Source of the DNA: Alphaproteobacteria bacterium
GTDB lineage: Bacteria > Pseudomonadota > Alphaproteobacteria > Caulobacterales > Parvularculaceae
Direction: 5' to 3'
Assembly: GCA_016125425.1 (NCBI GenBank)
Contig: WGLT01000003.1
Span: forward strand, 1 to 64,000
DNA: 64,000 nucleotides
How positions within the stretch are numbered: the stretch's first letter is position 1; each line of letters starts with the position of its first letter. The notes under the pieces are model-generated. The model was not told where the DNA came from, did not search any database, and saw only the letters and a list, made by a program, of their open reading frames with translations. The translations under genes and the position numbers were made by a program. Positions 17,123-26,009 of the stretch are shown in pieces.

Positions 17123-17775
17123 CAGCGCGCTCCCTCTTTTATGAAACCATGGTCTTCAAGAAACTCGTGCGTAACAGGAGCCGGCCGGCCGGCGCCGGCG
17201 AGACGCTCGACATATTTCGCGAGGATGTCGACTTCGAGATTGACGCGCGCGCCAGGCTTTTTCCGCGGCAGGACGAGTTTGCCTTGCGAAAAGGCGATGA
17301 GCGTCACGTCGAACCAGTCAGCGCCTGTATGAACAACGGTCAGCGAGGCGCCGTCGACGGCGATATAACCCTTCGGCGCGATGTAACGCATCAGCGAAGG
17401 CGGCGCGGATACGGTCATCCAGAGGGCGTCTCTGTCGGGACGGAACGAGCGGATGACACCCGTCGCGTCGACATGGCCCTGCACATAATGACCCCCGAGC
17501 CGAGTCGTCGGCAGGCAGGCGCGCTCCAGCGCCACTTCGTCGCCGGGGACGAGATCGCCGAGATTGGTTTTTGCAAGCGTCTCCGGCGCGAGACCGACGC
17601 AGAATTTCTCCTTGTCGAAGCGCGTCACGGTCAGGCAGACGCCGTTCACGGCTATCGACGCGCCGAGCGCCGCATCGCTCAGCACTTCGCGCGCGGCGAT
17701 CGTCAACTGATAACCGCCCTTGGCGCGCGCGACTTCGCTGATCACGCCGGTTTCTTCAATAAGACCTGTAAACAT
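17122..17775 (-). CDS. ribE: Riboflavin synthase alpha subunit (RibE)
   Basis: A 217-residue enzyme with the two tandem lumazine-binding repeats, starting [10 protein letters not shown] (repeat 1) and [11 protein letters not shown] (repeat 2, about residue 97). It dismutates two lumazine molecules into riboflavin. The ATG at 17775 overlaps the ribD TGA by one base; a GTG one codon earlier is possible. Third-step neighbours on both sides confirm the assignment. Confidence 0.97.
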   Translation of the reverse strand: MFTGLIEETGVISEVARAKGGYQLTIAAREVLSDAALGASIAVNGVCLTVTRFDKEKFCVGLAPETLAKTNLGDLVPGDEVALERACLPTTRLGGHYVQGHVDATGVIRSFRPDRDALWMTVSAPPSLMRYIAPKGYIAVDGASLTVVHTGADWFDVTLIAFSQGKLVLPRKKPGARVNLEVDILAKYVERLAGAGRPAPVTHEFLEDHGFIKEGAR

Positions 17776-18875
17776 CACAGGCCCCTGTTGATCCGGCCGC
17801 GCGCCAGAATGTCAGCGCCAAGCGTTTCCGTTTCGAGATCGCAGAGCCGCAGGGCGTCGGCGATGCGCGCGACGCCTTCGCCGGCGATTGCGGGCTTGCC
17901 CGCGCCGATCACGATGGGGGCGATGAACGCCCAAACCTCGTCAACGAGCCTCGCGTCGAAAAATGCGCCGAGAACTTGCGACCCGCCTTCAACCATGACG
18001 CCGCAACAGCCGCGGATTTTGAGTTCGCCGAGCAGCTCTTGCAGGTCGGGACGTCCTTGTGCGTCAGCGCTGAGGACAACGGCGTCGACGCCATGCCGCC
18101 GGTAGGCGTCGAGACGGGCGTGGGGCGCGGCGCTCGTCGCCGCAAGAAGGGCCCCGCGCCCGGTGCGGTCAAAGACGGCGGCCCCGGGAGACGTCCGGCC
18201 GGCGGAATCGAGGACGACACGAAGGGGATAAGAGGTTTCGCCGATCTCCGGACGCGCTGTCAGCGAAGGATCGTCCGCAATGACCGTCCCGGCGCCGACG
18301 ATGATCGCATCCGCCGACCGGCGCAGCTCATGCGCGCGCGCGCGCGCCGCCGGACCGGTGATCCATTTGCTGTCGCCGGTTTTCGTCGCGATGCGTCCGT
18401 CGAGACTCATCGCGAATTTCGCGACGACATAAGGCCGGCCGGCGCGGATTGCGTGCAGCCAGAAGCGGTTGAGATAAGCCGCCTCTTTCGCGCACACCTC
18501 GCCGCGCACATTGAGGCCTTTCGCGCGGAGCCGCTCAGCGCCGCCCGCCGCTTTCGGATTGGGATCGGGCAGGGCGTAGACGACTTCGGCAACGCCGGCG
18601 TTGAGGAGCGCTTCGGTGCAAGGCGGCGTTCTGCCGTGATGCGCGCAAGGCTCAAGCGTGACGTAAGCGGTCGCGCCCTTCGCATTCGGGCCGGCGGCGG
18701 CGATCGCTTCGACTTCGGCGTGAGGCTCGCCGGCTCGGCTGTGCCAGCCTTCGCCGACGATTTCGCCGTTCCTGACGAGGACGCAGCCGACCATGGGGTT
18801 GGGCGAAGTCGCGCCAAGTCCTCGTTTGGCGAGATCCAGCGCGCGCATCATGTATCGGCGGTCGTCGTCGACCAT
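17775..18875 (-). CDS. ribD: Bifunctional riboflavin deaminase/reductase (RibD)
   Basis: A 366-residue fusion of a zinc cytidine-deaminase-like domain (ligands in PHAEVE, H52 and E54; LEPCAHHGRTPPC, C77 and C86) with a C-terminal reductase domain (VAKFAMSLDGRIATKTGDSKWI, about 150-366). It carries out two steps after GTP ring opening. The ATG at 18875 directly abuts the T tract of the riboswitch terminator, so the GGGG of the terminator arm is the only ribosome-binding candidate. It is the first gene of ribD-ribE-ribB-ribH-folE. Confidence 0.97.
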   Translation of the reverse strand: MVDDDRRYMMRALDLAKRGLGATSPNPMVGCVLVRNGEIVGEGWHSRAGEPHAEVEAIAAAGPNAKGATAYVTLEPCAHHGRTPPCTEALLNAGVAEVVYALPDPNPKAAGGAERLRAKGLNVRGEVCAKEAAYLNRFWLHAIRAGRPYVVAKFAMSLDGRIATKTGDSKWITGPAARARAHELRRSADAIIVGAGTVIADDPSLTARPEIGETSYPLRVVLDSAGRTSPGAAVFDRTGRGALLAATSAAPHARLDAYRRHGVDAVVLSADAQGRPDLQELLGELKIRGCCGVMVEGGSQVLGAFFDARLVDEVWAFIAPIVIGAGKPAIAGEGVARIADALRLCDLETETLGADILARGRINRGL

Positions 18876-18905
18876 AAAAAACCCCGAACCAGAACGGATT
18901 CGGGG
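18876..18905 (-). terminator. Riboswitch terminator abutting the ribD start codon
   Basis: On the minus strand CCCCGAA (18905-18899) and TTCGGGG (18888-18882) form a 7-bp hairpin with a 10-nt loop, followed by six T residues and then at once the ribD ATG. It is the expected expression platform of the upstream FMN riboswitch. The 3' arm also holds the only purine-rich ribosome-binding candidate, so hairpin formation could block both elongation and initiation. Confidence 0.85.
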
Positions 18906-18984
18906 CGTATCGGACCTGCATGCCAGCCGCGCCGGCGCGCGCGAAAGGCGCGTTCCAGGCGCAGGCCTTTCCATGCCTGCCGGA

Positions 18985-19132
18985 CCTTCTCTCATCCGGA
19001 CTTTGACCGTCGGCTCTGGAGTCTCACCAGATCCTGCCTTGCGCCGCCCTGGTGGGCCCTGCTCGGCTCGCGGGCTTGTCGGCGTTTCGCCGCATCACCG
19101 CCGGTGGGGACTTTCACCCCGCCCCGAAGATC
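18985..19132 (-). promoter_or_regulatory. FMN riboswitch (RFN element)
   Basis: The minus strand carries the conserved RFN blocks in order: ATCTTCGGGGCGGGGTGAAA, GTCCCCACCGGCGGTGATG, AAGCCCGCGAGC, then GATCTGGTGAGACTCCAGAG, CCGACGGTCAAAGTCCGGAT and GAGAGAAGG. All are at expected spacing, and the element lies directly upstream of ribD. FMN binding to this class represses riboflavin synthesis genes. Confidence 0.97.
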
Positions 19133-19160
19133 CTATCTCGCGGATATCTCCGCGCCTCGA

Positions 19161-19189
19161 TATATAGCGCTCGCAGCAATTAGGTTCAA
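19161..19189 (-). promoter_or_regulatory. Sigma-70-type promoter of the rib operon
   Basis: On the minus strand TTGAAC (19189-19184) and TATATA (19166-19161) are separated by exactly 17 bp. The predicted transcription start falls about 20 nt before the riboswitch. The -35 box overlaps the 5' end of the divergent agmatine deiminase open frame, which argues for that gene starting further in, at 19219. Confidence 0.75.
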
Positions 19190-19218
19190 TGCGCTTCGGC
19201 GCCTGTCCAGATGAGGGA

Positions 19219-20274
19219 ATGATGCGCCGACAGCCCGCCGAATGGTCGCCTCACGAAGCCGTGTGGATCGGCTGGCCGAGCGCCGCCGATCTATGGGAGG
19301 AAGATCTGGAACCGGCCCGTGAGGAGGTCGCCGAATTCATCCGCGCGATCTTGTTCCCGGGCGGGGAAGCGCGCGGCGAACATGTGAACCTCCTGGCGCG
19401 CGGCGCCGAAGCGATCGCAGCGGCGGAGAAAATGCGGAACGCATTGCCGGATCGTGCCATGCTGAGCGTGCGCTCGGCGCCGATCGGCGACATCTGGCTT
19501 CGCGACACCGGACCGATATTTGTTGAGGACAATGGGCGGTCCGCGGCGAGCGCATTCCGCTTCAATGGTTGGGGAGGCAAATATGAACTGCCCCAAGACG
19601 ACTGCATCGCCGACATCGTCGCCGGCATGGCCGACATCCGCCTGCTTCGGTTCGACGAATTGATCGCAGAAGGCGGCGCGCTCGAAGCGGACGGCGAGGG
19701 GACGGTCATCACGACCCGGCAATGCCTGCTGAACGCGAACCGCAATCCGGGGCTGACGGAAAGCGACGTCGAGACCATTCTCAAAGCAGCGCTCGGCGCC
19801 GAAAAAGTGATCTGGCTCGACGAGGGCCTTCTCGGCGATCATACGGACGGGCATGTCGACAATCTCGCCCGGTTCGTCTCCCCCGGAAAAGTCGTTTGCA
19901 TGCGCCCGACCGGCGATAACGATCCGAACGCGCATATTCTGGCTTCGATACGGCGCGTTCTTTCGTCGGCGACGGATGCGGCCGGCCGCAGGCTGGAAGT
20001 GATCGATATTCCTTCGCCAGGGCGCGCGCTGCTCGACGGCGAGCCGGTCGCGGCGAGCCATATGAATTTCTATATCGCCAATCAATCCGTGGTGATGCCG
20101 ACCTATGTCGATTTGACGGGAGACGCGGCGGCCGCCGAAGAGGCGTTGTCCGTTCTCAAATCCGCAATCGACCGGCCCTTTGCGCATGCCATCGGGTCAG
20201 CCCATTTATTGACCGGGGGCGGATCGTTCCACTGCATTTCACAACAGCAGCCGGCGAAGCGGGTTCACGCCTGA
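19219..20274 (+). CDS. aguA: Agmatine deiminase
   Basis: A 351-residue peptidylarginine-deiminase-type hydrolase converting agmatine to N-carbamoylputrescine and ammonia. Visible signatures: MMRRQPAEWSPHEAVWIGWP, GDIWLRDTGP (substrate-binding Asp), GDHTDGHVDN (catalytic His), and the C-terminal GGGSFHCISQQQP with nucleophile C339. The ATG at 19219 (or 19222) follows GAGGGA; the ATG at 19189 would overlap the rib promoter. No downstream carbamoylputrescine amidase is present in the window. Confidence 0.93.
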   Translation: MMRRQPAEWSPHEAVWIGWPSAADLWEEDLEPAREEVAEFIRAILFPGGEARGEHVNLLARGAEAIAAAEKMRNALPDRAMLSVRSAPIGDIWLRDTGPIFVEDNGRSAASAFRFNGWGGKYELPQDDCIADIVAGMADIRLLRFDELIAEGGALEADGEGTVITTRQCLLNANRNPGLTESDVETILKAALGAEKVIWLDEGLLGDHTDGHVDNLARFVSPGKVVCMRPTGDNDPNAHILASIRRVLSSATDAAGRRLEVIDIPSPGRALLDGEPVAASHMNFYIANQSVVMPTYVDLTGDAAAAEEALSVLKSAIDRPFAHAIGSAHLLTGGGSFHCISQQQPAKRVHA

Positions 20275-20297
20275 CGCGCGACGCGGCGAGGAAGCCG

Positions 20298-21308
20298 ATG
20301 CGGAAAGCCTTGCTCATCCTGCTGACTGCGACGATCGCTCCTACGGTCGCCGCCGCCCAAAGCGCCAGCAAGTTCCCGGGAACGGCGGAAGACACGCTCA
20401 GCACGTGGTCTTTCGTCGTGGAAAACGACTATTTCGCCAACACAGACGAAAACTATACGAACGGGCTAAGGCTCGCCTATGTGTCCGGCCAGAGAGAACC
20501 GGAGGGGCTTTCCGCTTTCATTGCGCGGAAAATCCTTGGCGCCGGGAGGGATGCGCGCATCCGCAAGGGATTTGCATTCGGTCAGTCGATTTTCACCCCG
20601 CAGGATCTGTCCGCGACGGCGCCCCTTCCGGAACAGCATCCGTATGCGGGCTGGCTTTACGGCGAATATATGGTCGTGGTCCAGCAGGACGATCGGATCG
20701 ATCAATTCACGATCGAGGCCGGCGTCATCGGCCCGAGCGCCGGCGGCGAATTCGTGCAAAATCACTGGCATACGCTGATCGGCGGCGAGACGGCGAAGGG
20801 CTGGGACAATCAAATCGGCGACGAACCGGGGCTCGTGCTGTCCTACGATCATCAAAGGCGCGCGCTCCTCGAATTCGGCGACGCCGGTTTCGGCGCCGAT
20901 CTGACGCCGAGCTTCGGGTTCTCGATCGGCAATATTCAGGACAATGCGCGCGTCGGCCTGACGATGCGGATCGGCCGGGATCTGACCAATGACTACGGAC
21001 CGCCGCGCGTGCGCCCGTCTCTCGCCGGCGCGGGTTATTTCTCGCCGACGCATCACTTCAGCTGGTATTTCTTTGCAGGCGCGGAAGCGCGCGCCGTCGC
21101 CTATGACGCATTTCTCGACGGAAGGATGTTCCATCCGGGCGATCCCAGCGTGCCGAGCAAAGCATTTGTCGGGGATTTTCAGGGCGGGCTCGTCACGCAG
21201 ATCCGGCGCGTACAGATCGCCTACACTTATGTTCTGAGAACGGAAGAGTTCACAGGGCAGGACGGCGCTCAGCAATTTGCGGCGATCAGCCTTTCAGCCA
21301 AGTTTTGA
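20298..21308 (+). CDS. LpxR-like lipid A 3'-O-deacylase (DUF2219)
   Basis: A 336-residue outer-membrane beta-barrel protein with a signal peptide (LLILLTATIAPTVAAA). The LpxR-family catalytic regions are visible: FVVENDYF (N43, D44), DENYTNGLRL (T54), HPYAGWLYGEY, and FVQNHWHTLIGGETAKGWDNQI. The protein ends in an outer-membrane-type aromatic residue (SLSAKF). LpxR removes the 3' acyloxyacyl chain of lipid A in enteric bacteria; here substrate identity is inferred. GAGGAAG precedes the ATG. It lies 23 bp after agmatine deiminase, with no obvious functional link. Confidence 0.88.
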   Translation: MRKALLILLTATIAPTVAAAQSASKFPGTAEDTLSTWSFVVENDYFANTDENYTNGLRLAYVSGQREPEGLSAFIARKILGAGRDARIRKGFAFGQSIFTPQDLSATAPLPEQHPYAGWLYGEYMVVVQQDDRIDQFTIEAGVIGPSAGGEFVQNHWHTLIGGETAKGWDNQIGDEPGLVLSYDHQRRALLEFGDAGFGADLTPSFGFSIGNIQDNARVGLTMRIGRDLTNDYGPPRVRPSLAGAGYFSPTHHFSWYFFAGAEARAVAYDAFLDGRMFHPGDPSVPSKAFVGDFQGGLVTQIRRVQIAYTYVLRTEEFTGQDGAQQFAAISLSAKF

Positions 21309-21313
21309 TATTG

Positions 21314-21898
21314 TCAGCGGGCGCCCCAAATTTCCTTGACTCGCTGGTCCCGGCCGCAGCCTTGCCGGTAATATCGATAATGAAGCGGGTTCTTTTTGTA
21401 ATAGTCCTGATGGTAGTCTTCAGCCGGCCAGAATTTCAGCCGCTCCCGCACGGGCGTGACAAGTTTCTTCCCGAGAAGCTTTTCCGCGTCTGAAATCGCC
21501 GCCTCAGCGGTCTCGCGCTCATCGGGCGTCGCGACAAATATGGCGGTTGTGTAGGAATGGCCGCGATCGCAGAACTGACCGCCGGCGTCGAACGGGTCGA
21601 TATGACGAAGGAAGTAGTCGACAAGCTGGCGATAGGTGATGATCGAGGGATCGTAGAAGACCTCTACCGATTCGAGATGATCATCATGATCGCGATAGGT
21701 GGGATTGTCCTGCTCACCGCCTGAATATCCCGAGACGGCCTCTTTTACGCCGTTGAGGTGCTCGAAATCTGACTCGACGCACCAGAAGCAGCCGCCCGCG
21801 AATATGGCCGTCGCTTCGCCGCCCGCCGCGGCGGCGGCGCCGGGACCGGACGCCGTCAAAATCGCGATGACCGCCGCAATCTTCCAGATCGCCCGCAT
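21314..21898 (-). CDS. msrA: Peptide-methionine (S)-S-oxide reductase MsrA, exported
   Basis: A 194-residue protein with a signal peptide (IWKIAAVIAILTASGPGAAAAA) ahead of the MsrA domain. Signatures: GCFWCVESDFEHLNGV with catalytic Cys, SGYSGG, DPFDAGGQFCDRG, and the resolving-type Cys near the C-terminus (RQGCGR). Export implies repair of oxidised periplasmic proteins. GGAGG precedes the ATG at 21898, which decides the start over the upstream ATG at 21970. It converges on the LpxR gene with 5 bp between stops. Confidence 0.95.
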   Translation of the reverse strand: MRAIWKIAAVIAILTASGPGAAAAAGGEATAIFAGGCFWCVESDFEHLNGVKEAVSGYSGGEQDNPTYRDHDDHLESVEVFYDPSIITYRQLVDYFLRHIDPFDAGGQFCDRGHSYTTAIFVATPDERETAEAAISDAEKLLGKKLVTPVRERLKFWPAEDYHQDYYKKNPLHYRYYRQGCGRDQRVKEIWGAR

Positions 21899-22054
21899 TT
21901 GCTGTCCCTCCTCCGGTCCCTCCAGGCCGCGTAACGGCTTATACCCCATTCGCCCGCCAGGAAACGTCACAACCCCGTCAGTTCACGTCGGCTCGCAAAA
22001 GCGATAGGTTGGCGCGCCCGCGGCGGGGCGCGGGCGCGTTTTGGGGATGCGAGT

Positions 22055-24193
22055 ATGTTTCGACGAGACCCATTCGCCGGCGCGCGGAGATATGCGCCGC
22101 CGAAGATAAAGTCGCTTGCGCAGAAAATTCGCCAGCACGGCAAGACGCGGATCGACGGATACGCCTGGCTGAGGGCGGACAATTGGCGCGAGGTGCTCGC
22201 CGATCCGGGGCTGCTTCCGACCGAGATTCGCAGCGCATTGGAGGCCGAGAACGCCTATTACGAAAAGGTGACGGGCGATCTCAAGAAGCTCCGCGCAAAG
22301 CTCTATGCGGAAATGCGCGGGCGCATCAAGGAAGACGACTCGAGCGTGCCGCTCCCGGACGGCCCCTGGCGTTATTGGACCGAATATCGGACCGGCGGGG
22401 AATATCCGATATTCAAGCGCGCGCCGCGCGAGGGAGGCGAACCGGAAACGCTATTCGACGGGGACGCGGAAAAGGGCGACTCCGCCTTTTTCAGCATCGG
22501 GGCGGTTATCCACAGTCCGGATCACCGGCTCATCGCATGCGCCCTCGACCGCGTCGGCTCCGAAAATTACCAAATCCGCGTGCGTGAGATCACAACGGGC
22601 GAAGAATATGAGGAGACGATCGAACGCACGACGGGCGAGGTCGTGTGGACGGCGGACAGCCAGGCGTTCTTCTATGTCGAGCGCGACGACCAGCAGCGAC
22701 CGCGGCGCGTGAAGCTGCATCGGCTGGGGCGAGGCGCGGCGGACGATATTCTCGTCTACGATGAACCGGATGAGGCGTTCTTTGTCGGCGTCGGCGAGAC
22801 GCAAAGCCGCGCTTTTGCGCTGATCGAATCGCACACCCATGCGACAAGCGAAGTGCGGTTCATTCCTCTGGATGCGCCCGAGACCGCGCCGCAACTGATC
22901 GCGAAACGCGAAGAAGGCGTCGAATATTCGGTGGAGCACCGGGGCGGCGAATTCTTCATTCTCACAAATGTCGATGGCGCGGTCGATTTCAAAATCGTCA
23001 CCGCGCCGACGGCTGCGCCGGGGCGCGAGAATTGGAGAGATTATATCCCTCATCGCGCAGGCGCGTTCATCAAGTCATTTGTCGTTTACAAGCGATTCCT
23101 CGTGCGTCTTGAATTGAAAGACGCGCTGCCGCGCCTGGTGATTGAATCAAAGGATGGCGCAGTCCATGAAATCGCCTTTGACGAGCCCGCCTTCGCGCTC
23201 GGTTTCGCGGGCGGCAATGAATACGACCCGCAACTGCTGCGGTTCTTTTATACGTCGCCGTCTACGCCCGCGGAGACTTATGATTATGACATGGAGAGCC
23301 GTGCGCGGACGCTGCTTAAGACACAGGAAATTCCGAGCGGTCATGACAAGTCGCGCTATATTGTCGAGCGCATTGAAGCGAAGGCGCCCGACGGCGCCAG
23401 CGTGCCGGTTACGGTGTTGCGGCTCGCCAATTCGAAGCTCAACCGTAAATCCCCGCTCTTGCTATATGGATACGGCGCTTACGGTTTGACGGTCGCCGCC
23501 GACTTCTCGGCGACGGCGTTGTCTCTGGTCGATCGGGGCGCCGTTTATGCGATCGCGCATGTGCGCGGCGGGGCCGAGCGCGGCCGGCGATGGTATCTCG
23601 ACGGCAAGCTGGAGAATAAAACCAACACTTTCACCGATTTTATCGCGGCGGCCGAAGCGCTGATTGCGCGGCGCTATACCCGCGCCGGCAAGATCGCCGC
23701 TTTCGGCGGCAGCGCGGGCGGACTTCTTGTCGGAGCGGCGGTCAATCGCCGACCTGATTTGTTCAGCGCCGTGCTTGCGGCGGTTCCTTTTGTCGACGTC
23801 CTCAATACGATTTCAGATGAGAGCCTGCCTCTTACTCAGCTCGAATGGCCGGAATGGGGCAATCCGGTCGCGAGCGCCGAGGCGTTCGAGCGGATTGCGT
23901 CCTACTCGCCTTATGAAAACGTCCGCGGGAAAAAGTATCCGCCCGTCATGGCGACAGGCGGCATCGCCGATTCGCGGGTCACCTATTGGGAGCCGGCCAA
24001 ATGGATCGCCCAGCTTCAGCGCGTCGCGAAAGGCGGACCATTCGTCCTGCGCATGAATATGGAGGCGGGGCACGCCGGGGCCGCGGCGCGCTTTGAGCGG
24101 CTTGACGAACAGGCGCATCTCTACGCCTTCGCCCTGAAAGCGATGGGACTTAAAAACGCCAAGCCGATCGCCAGGCGGTCAAAAAGGCGCTGA
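22055..24193 (+). CDS. ptrB: Oligopeptidase B (S9A serine peptidase)
   Basis: A 712-residue cytosolic peptidase that cleaves small peptides after Lys or Arg. An N-terminal beta-propeller region (about 70-400) precedes the alpha/beta-hydrolase domain. The triad is visible: Ser in FGGSAGGLLVG, Asp in GIADSRVTYWEPAKW, and His in MEAGHAGAAAR; also YGYGAYG. No signal peptide is seen. It ends 3 bp from the convergent purB stop. The length is normal for the family. Confidence 0.95.
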   Translation: MFRRDPFAGARRYAPPKIKSLAQKIRQHGKTRIDGYAWLRADNWREVLADPGLLPTEIRSALEAENAYYEKVTGDLKKLRAKLYAEMRGRIKEDDSSVPLPDGPWRYWTEYRTGGEYPIFKRAPREGGEPETLFDGDAEKGDSAFFSIGAVIHSPDHRLIACALDRVGSENYQIRVREITTGEEYEETIERTTGEVVWTADSQAFFYVERDDQQRPRRVKLHRLGRGAADDILVYDEPDEAFFVGVGETQSRAFALIESHTHATSEVRFIPLDAPETAPQLIAKREEGVEYSVEHRGGEFFILTNVDGAVDFKIVTAPTAAPGRENWRDYIPHRAGAFIKSFVVYKRFLVRLELKDALPRLVIESKDGAVHEIAFDEPAFALGFAGGNEYDPQLLRFFYTSPSTPAETYDYDMESRARTLLKTQEIPSGHDKSRYIVERIEAKAPDGASVPVTVLRLANSKLNRKSPLLLYGYGAYGLTVAADFSATALSLVDRGAVYAIAHVRGGAERGRRWYLDGKLENKTNTFTDFIAAAEALIARRYTRAGKIAAFGGSAGGLLVGAAVNRRPDLFSAVLAAVPFVDVLNTISDESLPLTQLEWPEWGNPVASAEAFERIASYSPYENVRGKKYPPVMATGGIADSRVTYWEPAKWIAQLQRVAKGGPFVLRMNMEAGHAGAAARFERLDEQAHLYAFALKAMGLKNAKPIARRSKRR

Positions 24194-24196
24194 CCG

Positions 24197-25504
24197 CTAA
24201 GCCTCGCCGAACACGCGTTTGAAGATCGTGTCGACGTGCTTGGTATGCACGCCAAGATCGAACAGAAGTTCGAGTTCGCCGGCCGGTATGCGCTTCGTCA
24301 CATCTTCATCGAGTTGAAGGTTGTCGAGAAATGCGCCTTCGCCTCTCCACGCCGGCATGGCGTTGCGCTGAACCAGCCGGTAGGCTTCCTCGCGCGAAAC
24401 GCCGGCCTGAGTCAGCGCCAGCATCACGCGTTGAGAGTGTACGAGCCCGGCGAGCTTGTCCAAATTCTCCTTCATGCGATCGGGATAGACGACAAGATTC
24501 TCAATGATGTTCGCGAGCCGGTGAAGCGCGAAGTCGAGATGCACGGTCGCGTCCGGAGCGATGCCGCGCTCAACGGACGAATGCGAGATGTCGCGTTCGT
24601 GCCAGAGCGCGACATTCTCGAGCGCCGGCACGACGCACATGCGCACAAGGCGAGCAAGGCCGGTGATGTTCTCCGACAAGACAGGATTGCGCTTGTGCGG
24701 CATCGCCGAAGAGCCTTTCTGGCCCTTCGAAAAATATTCTTCCGCTTCGAGCACTTCCGTACGCTGAAGATGACGAATTTCGGTAGCGACCCGCTCGATC
24801 GAGGATGCGATCACTGCGAGGGCTGCGAAAAACGCCGCATGGCGATCCCGCGGAATCACCTGAGTCGAGACAGGTTCCACCTCAAGGCCCATCTTCTCGG
24901 CGACATAGGCTTCGACGGAAGGATCGACATTAGCGAAGGTGCCGACGGCTCCTGAAATGGCGCAAACGGCGATCTCGCGCCGCGCCGCTTCGAGCCGCGC
25001 CTTGCCGCGCGCGAACTCCGCGTAGAAGCTCGCGAGCTTGAGCCCGAACGTTGTCGGCTCGGCGTGAATGCCGTGGCTGCGGCCGACGCAGAGGGTCATT
25101 TTGTGTTCGAAGGCCCGGGTTTTGAAGACCGCGAGCACGCGATCCATCGCGGCGAGCAGCAGGTCCGTCGCGCGTGCGAGCTGCACGGAAAGGCAGGTGT
25201 CCAGCACGTCGGAGGACGTCATGCCCTGATGGACGAAGCGCGCCTCCGGCCCGACAATCTCGGCGAGATGGGTGAGGAAAGCGATAACGTCGTGCTTCAC
25301 CTCGCGCTCGATCTCATCGATGCGATCGATATTGAATTCGGCGTTTTTTCCGCGCTCCCAGACCTTCTTGGCGGCCTCTTCGGGAATGACGCCGAGCGCA
25401 GCCATCCGGTCGGCGGCGTGCGCCTCGATTTCGAACCAAATCCGGTATTTCGTCTGCGGCGACCAGATCGCAGCCATATCGGGCCGCGTATAGCGCGGAA
25501 TCAT
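24197..25504 (-). CDS. purB: Adenylosuccinate lyase (PurB)
   Basis: A 435-residue fumarase/aspartase-superfamily enzyme. It acts twice in purine synthesis, on SAICAR and on adenylosuccinate, releasing fumarate. The signature GSSAMPHKRNP, the catalytic GMTSSDVLDT and the GRSHGIHAEP motifs are present. The start at 25504 (MIPRYTRPDMAAIW) matches family N-termini; the open frame extends to 25849 without coding character. Confidence 0.97.
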   Translation of the reverse strand: MIPRYTRPDMAAIWSPQTKYRIWFEIEAHAADRMAALGVIPEEAAKKVWERGKNAEFNIDRIDEIEREVKHDVIAFLTHLAEIVGPEARFVHQGMTSSDVLDTCLSVQLARATDLLLAAMDRVLAVFKTRAFEHKMTLCVGRSHGIHAEPTTFGLKLASFYAEFARGKARLEAARREIAVCAISGAVGTFANVDPSVEAYVAEKMGLEVEPVSTQVIPRDRHAAFFAALAVIASSIERVATEIRHLQRTEVLEAEEYFSKGQKGSSAMPHKRNPVLSENITGLARLVRMCVVPALENVALWHERDISHSSVERGIAPDATVHLDFALHRLANIIENLVVYPDRMKENLDKLAGLVHSQRVMLALTQAGVSREEAYRLVQRNAMPAWRGEGAFLDNLQLDEDVTKRIPAGELELLFDLGVHTKHVDTIFKRVFGEA

Positions 25505-26009
25505 TCGGGGGCGCTCCTTGCCATGCGAAAAGCGCGACGTACGCCGCCCGGGACGTGTTGTCAAAGCCAGCTCGCCAGCCGCCCGCAGTGGGGGAGGGAG
25601 AGCGCTTTTTCCATATGGAATCGATGCTTGTGTCCGCAGACCGGGACGAGACCGTGCGCGCGATAGGCAAGACTTCCGTCGGAATGATGACCGAGATTCC
25701 GGGACGGCGCCGGGGGCGTTTTGACTAAACCGGCGCGGCCAGGGCGTCGGCTGCGAGAACACATGTGACTCCCGGCGCGGGGCGTTCGACCCGCGGAGAT
25801 TCCTGTCATGCCGTATTGCACAATCATTGATGAATGCCGAAATACGCAAAGAACAAGCAGCCGCGAAGGAAGTCGGCGCAGGCGCGCGGGGCTTCTTGCG
25901 GCGAGTCGAATGGAAGCTGCGGCGAGCCGTCCGGAAAAGCGCTTGCGCAAAGGCGCCGCTGCGGTCATCGGTTTTTTTTCAATCAGCCGGTTGGAAGGGG
26001 AGAAGACGA
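25505..26009. other. Intergenic region between divergent purB and the M3 peptidase gene
   Basis: About 500 bp with no gene I can support. Several short open frames on both strands are Arg/Pro/Cys-rich and lack ribosome-binding sites. It should contain the divergent promoters of purB and of the peptidase gene. I saw no clear terminator, repeat or structured RNA. Confidence 0.4.
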
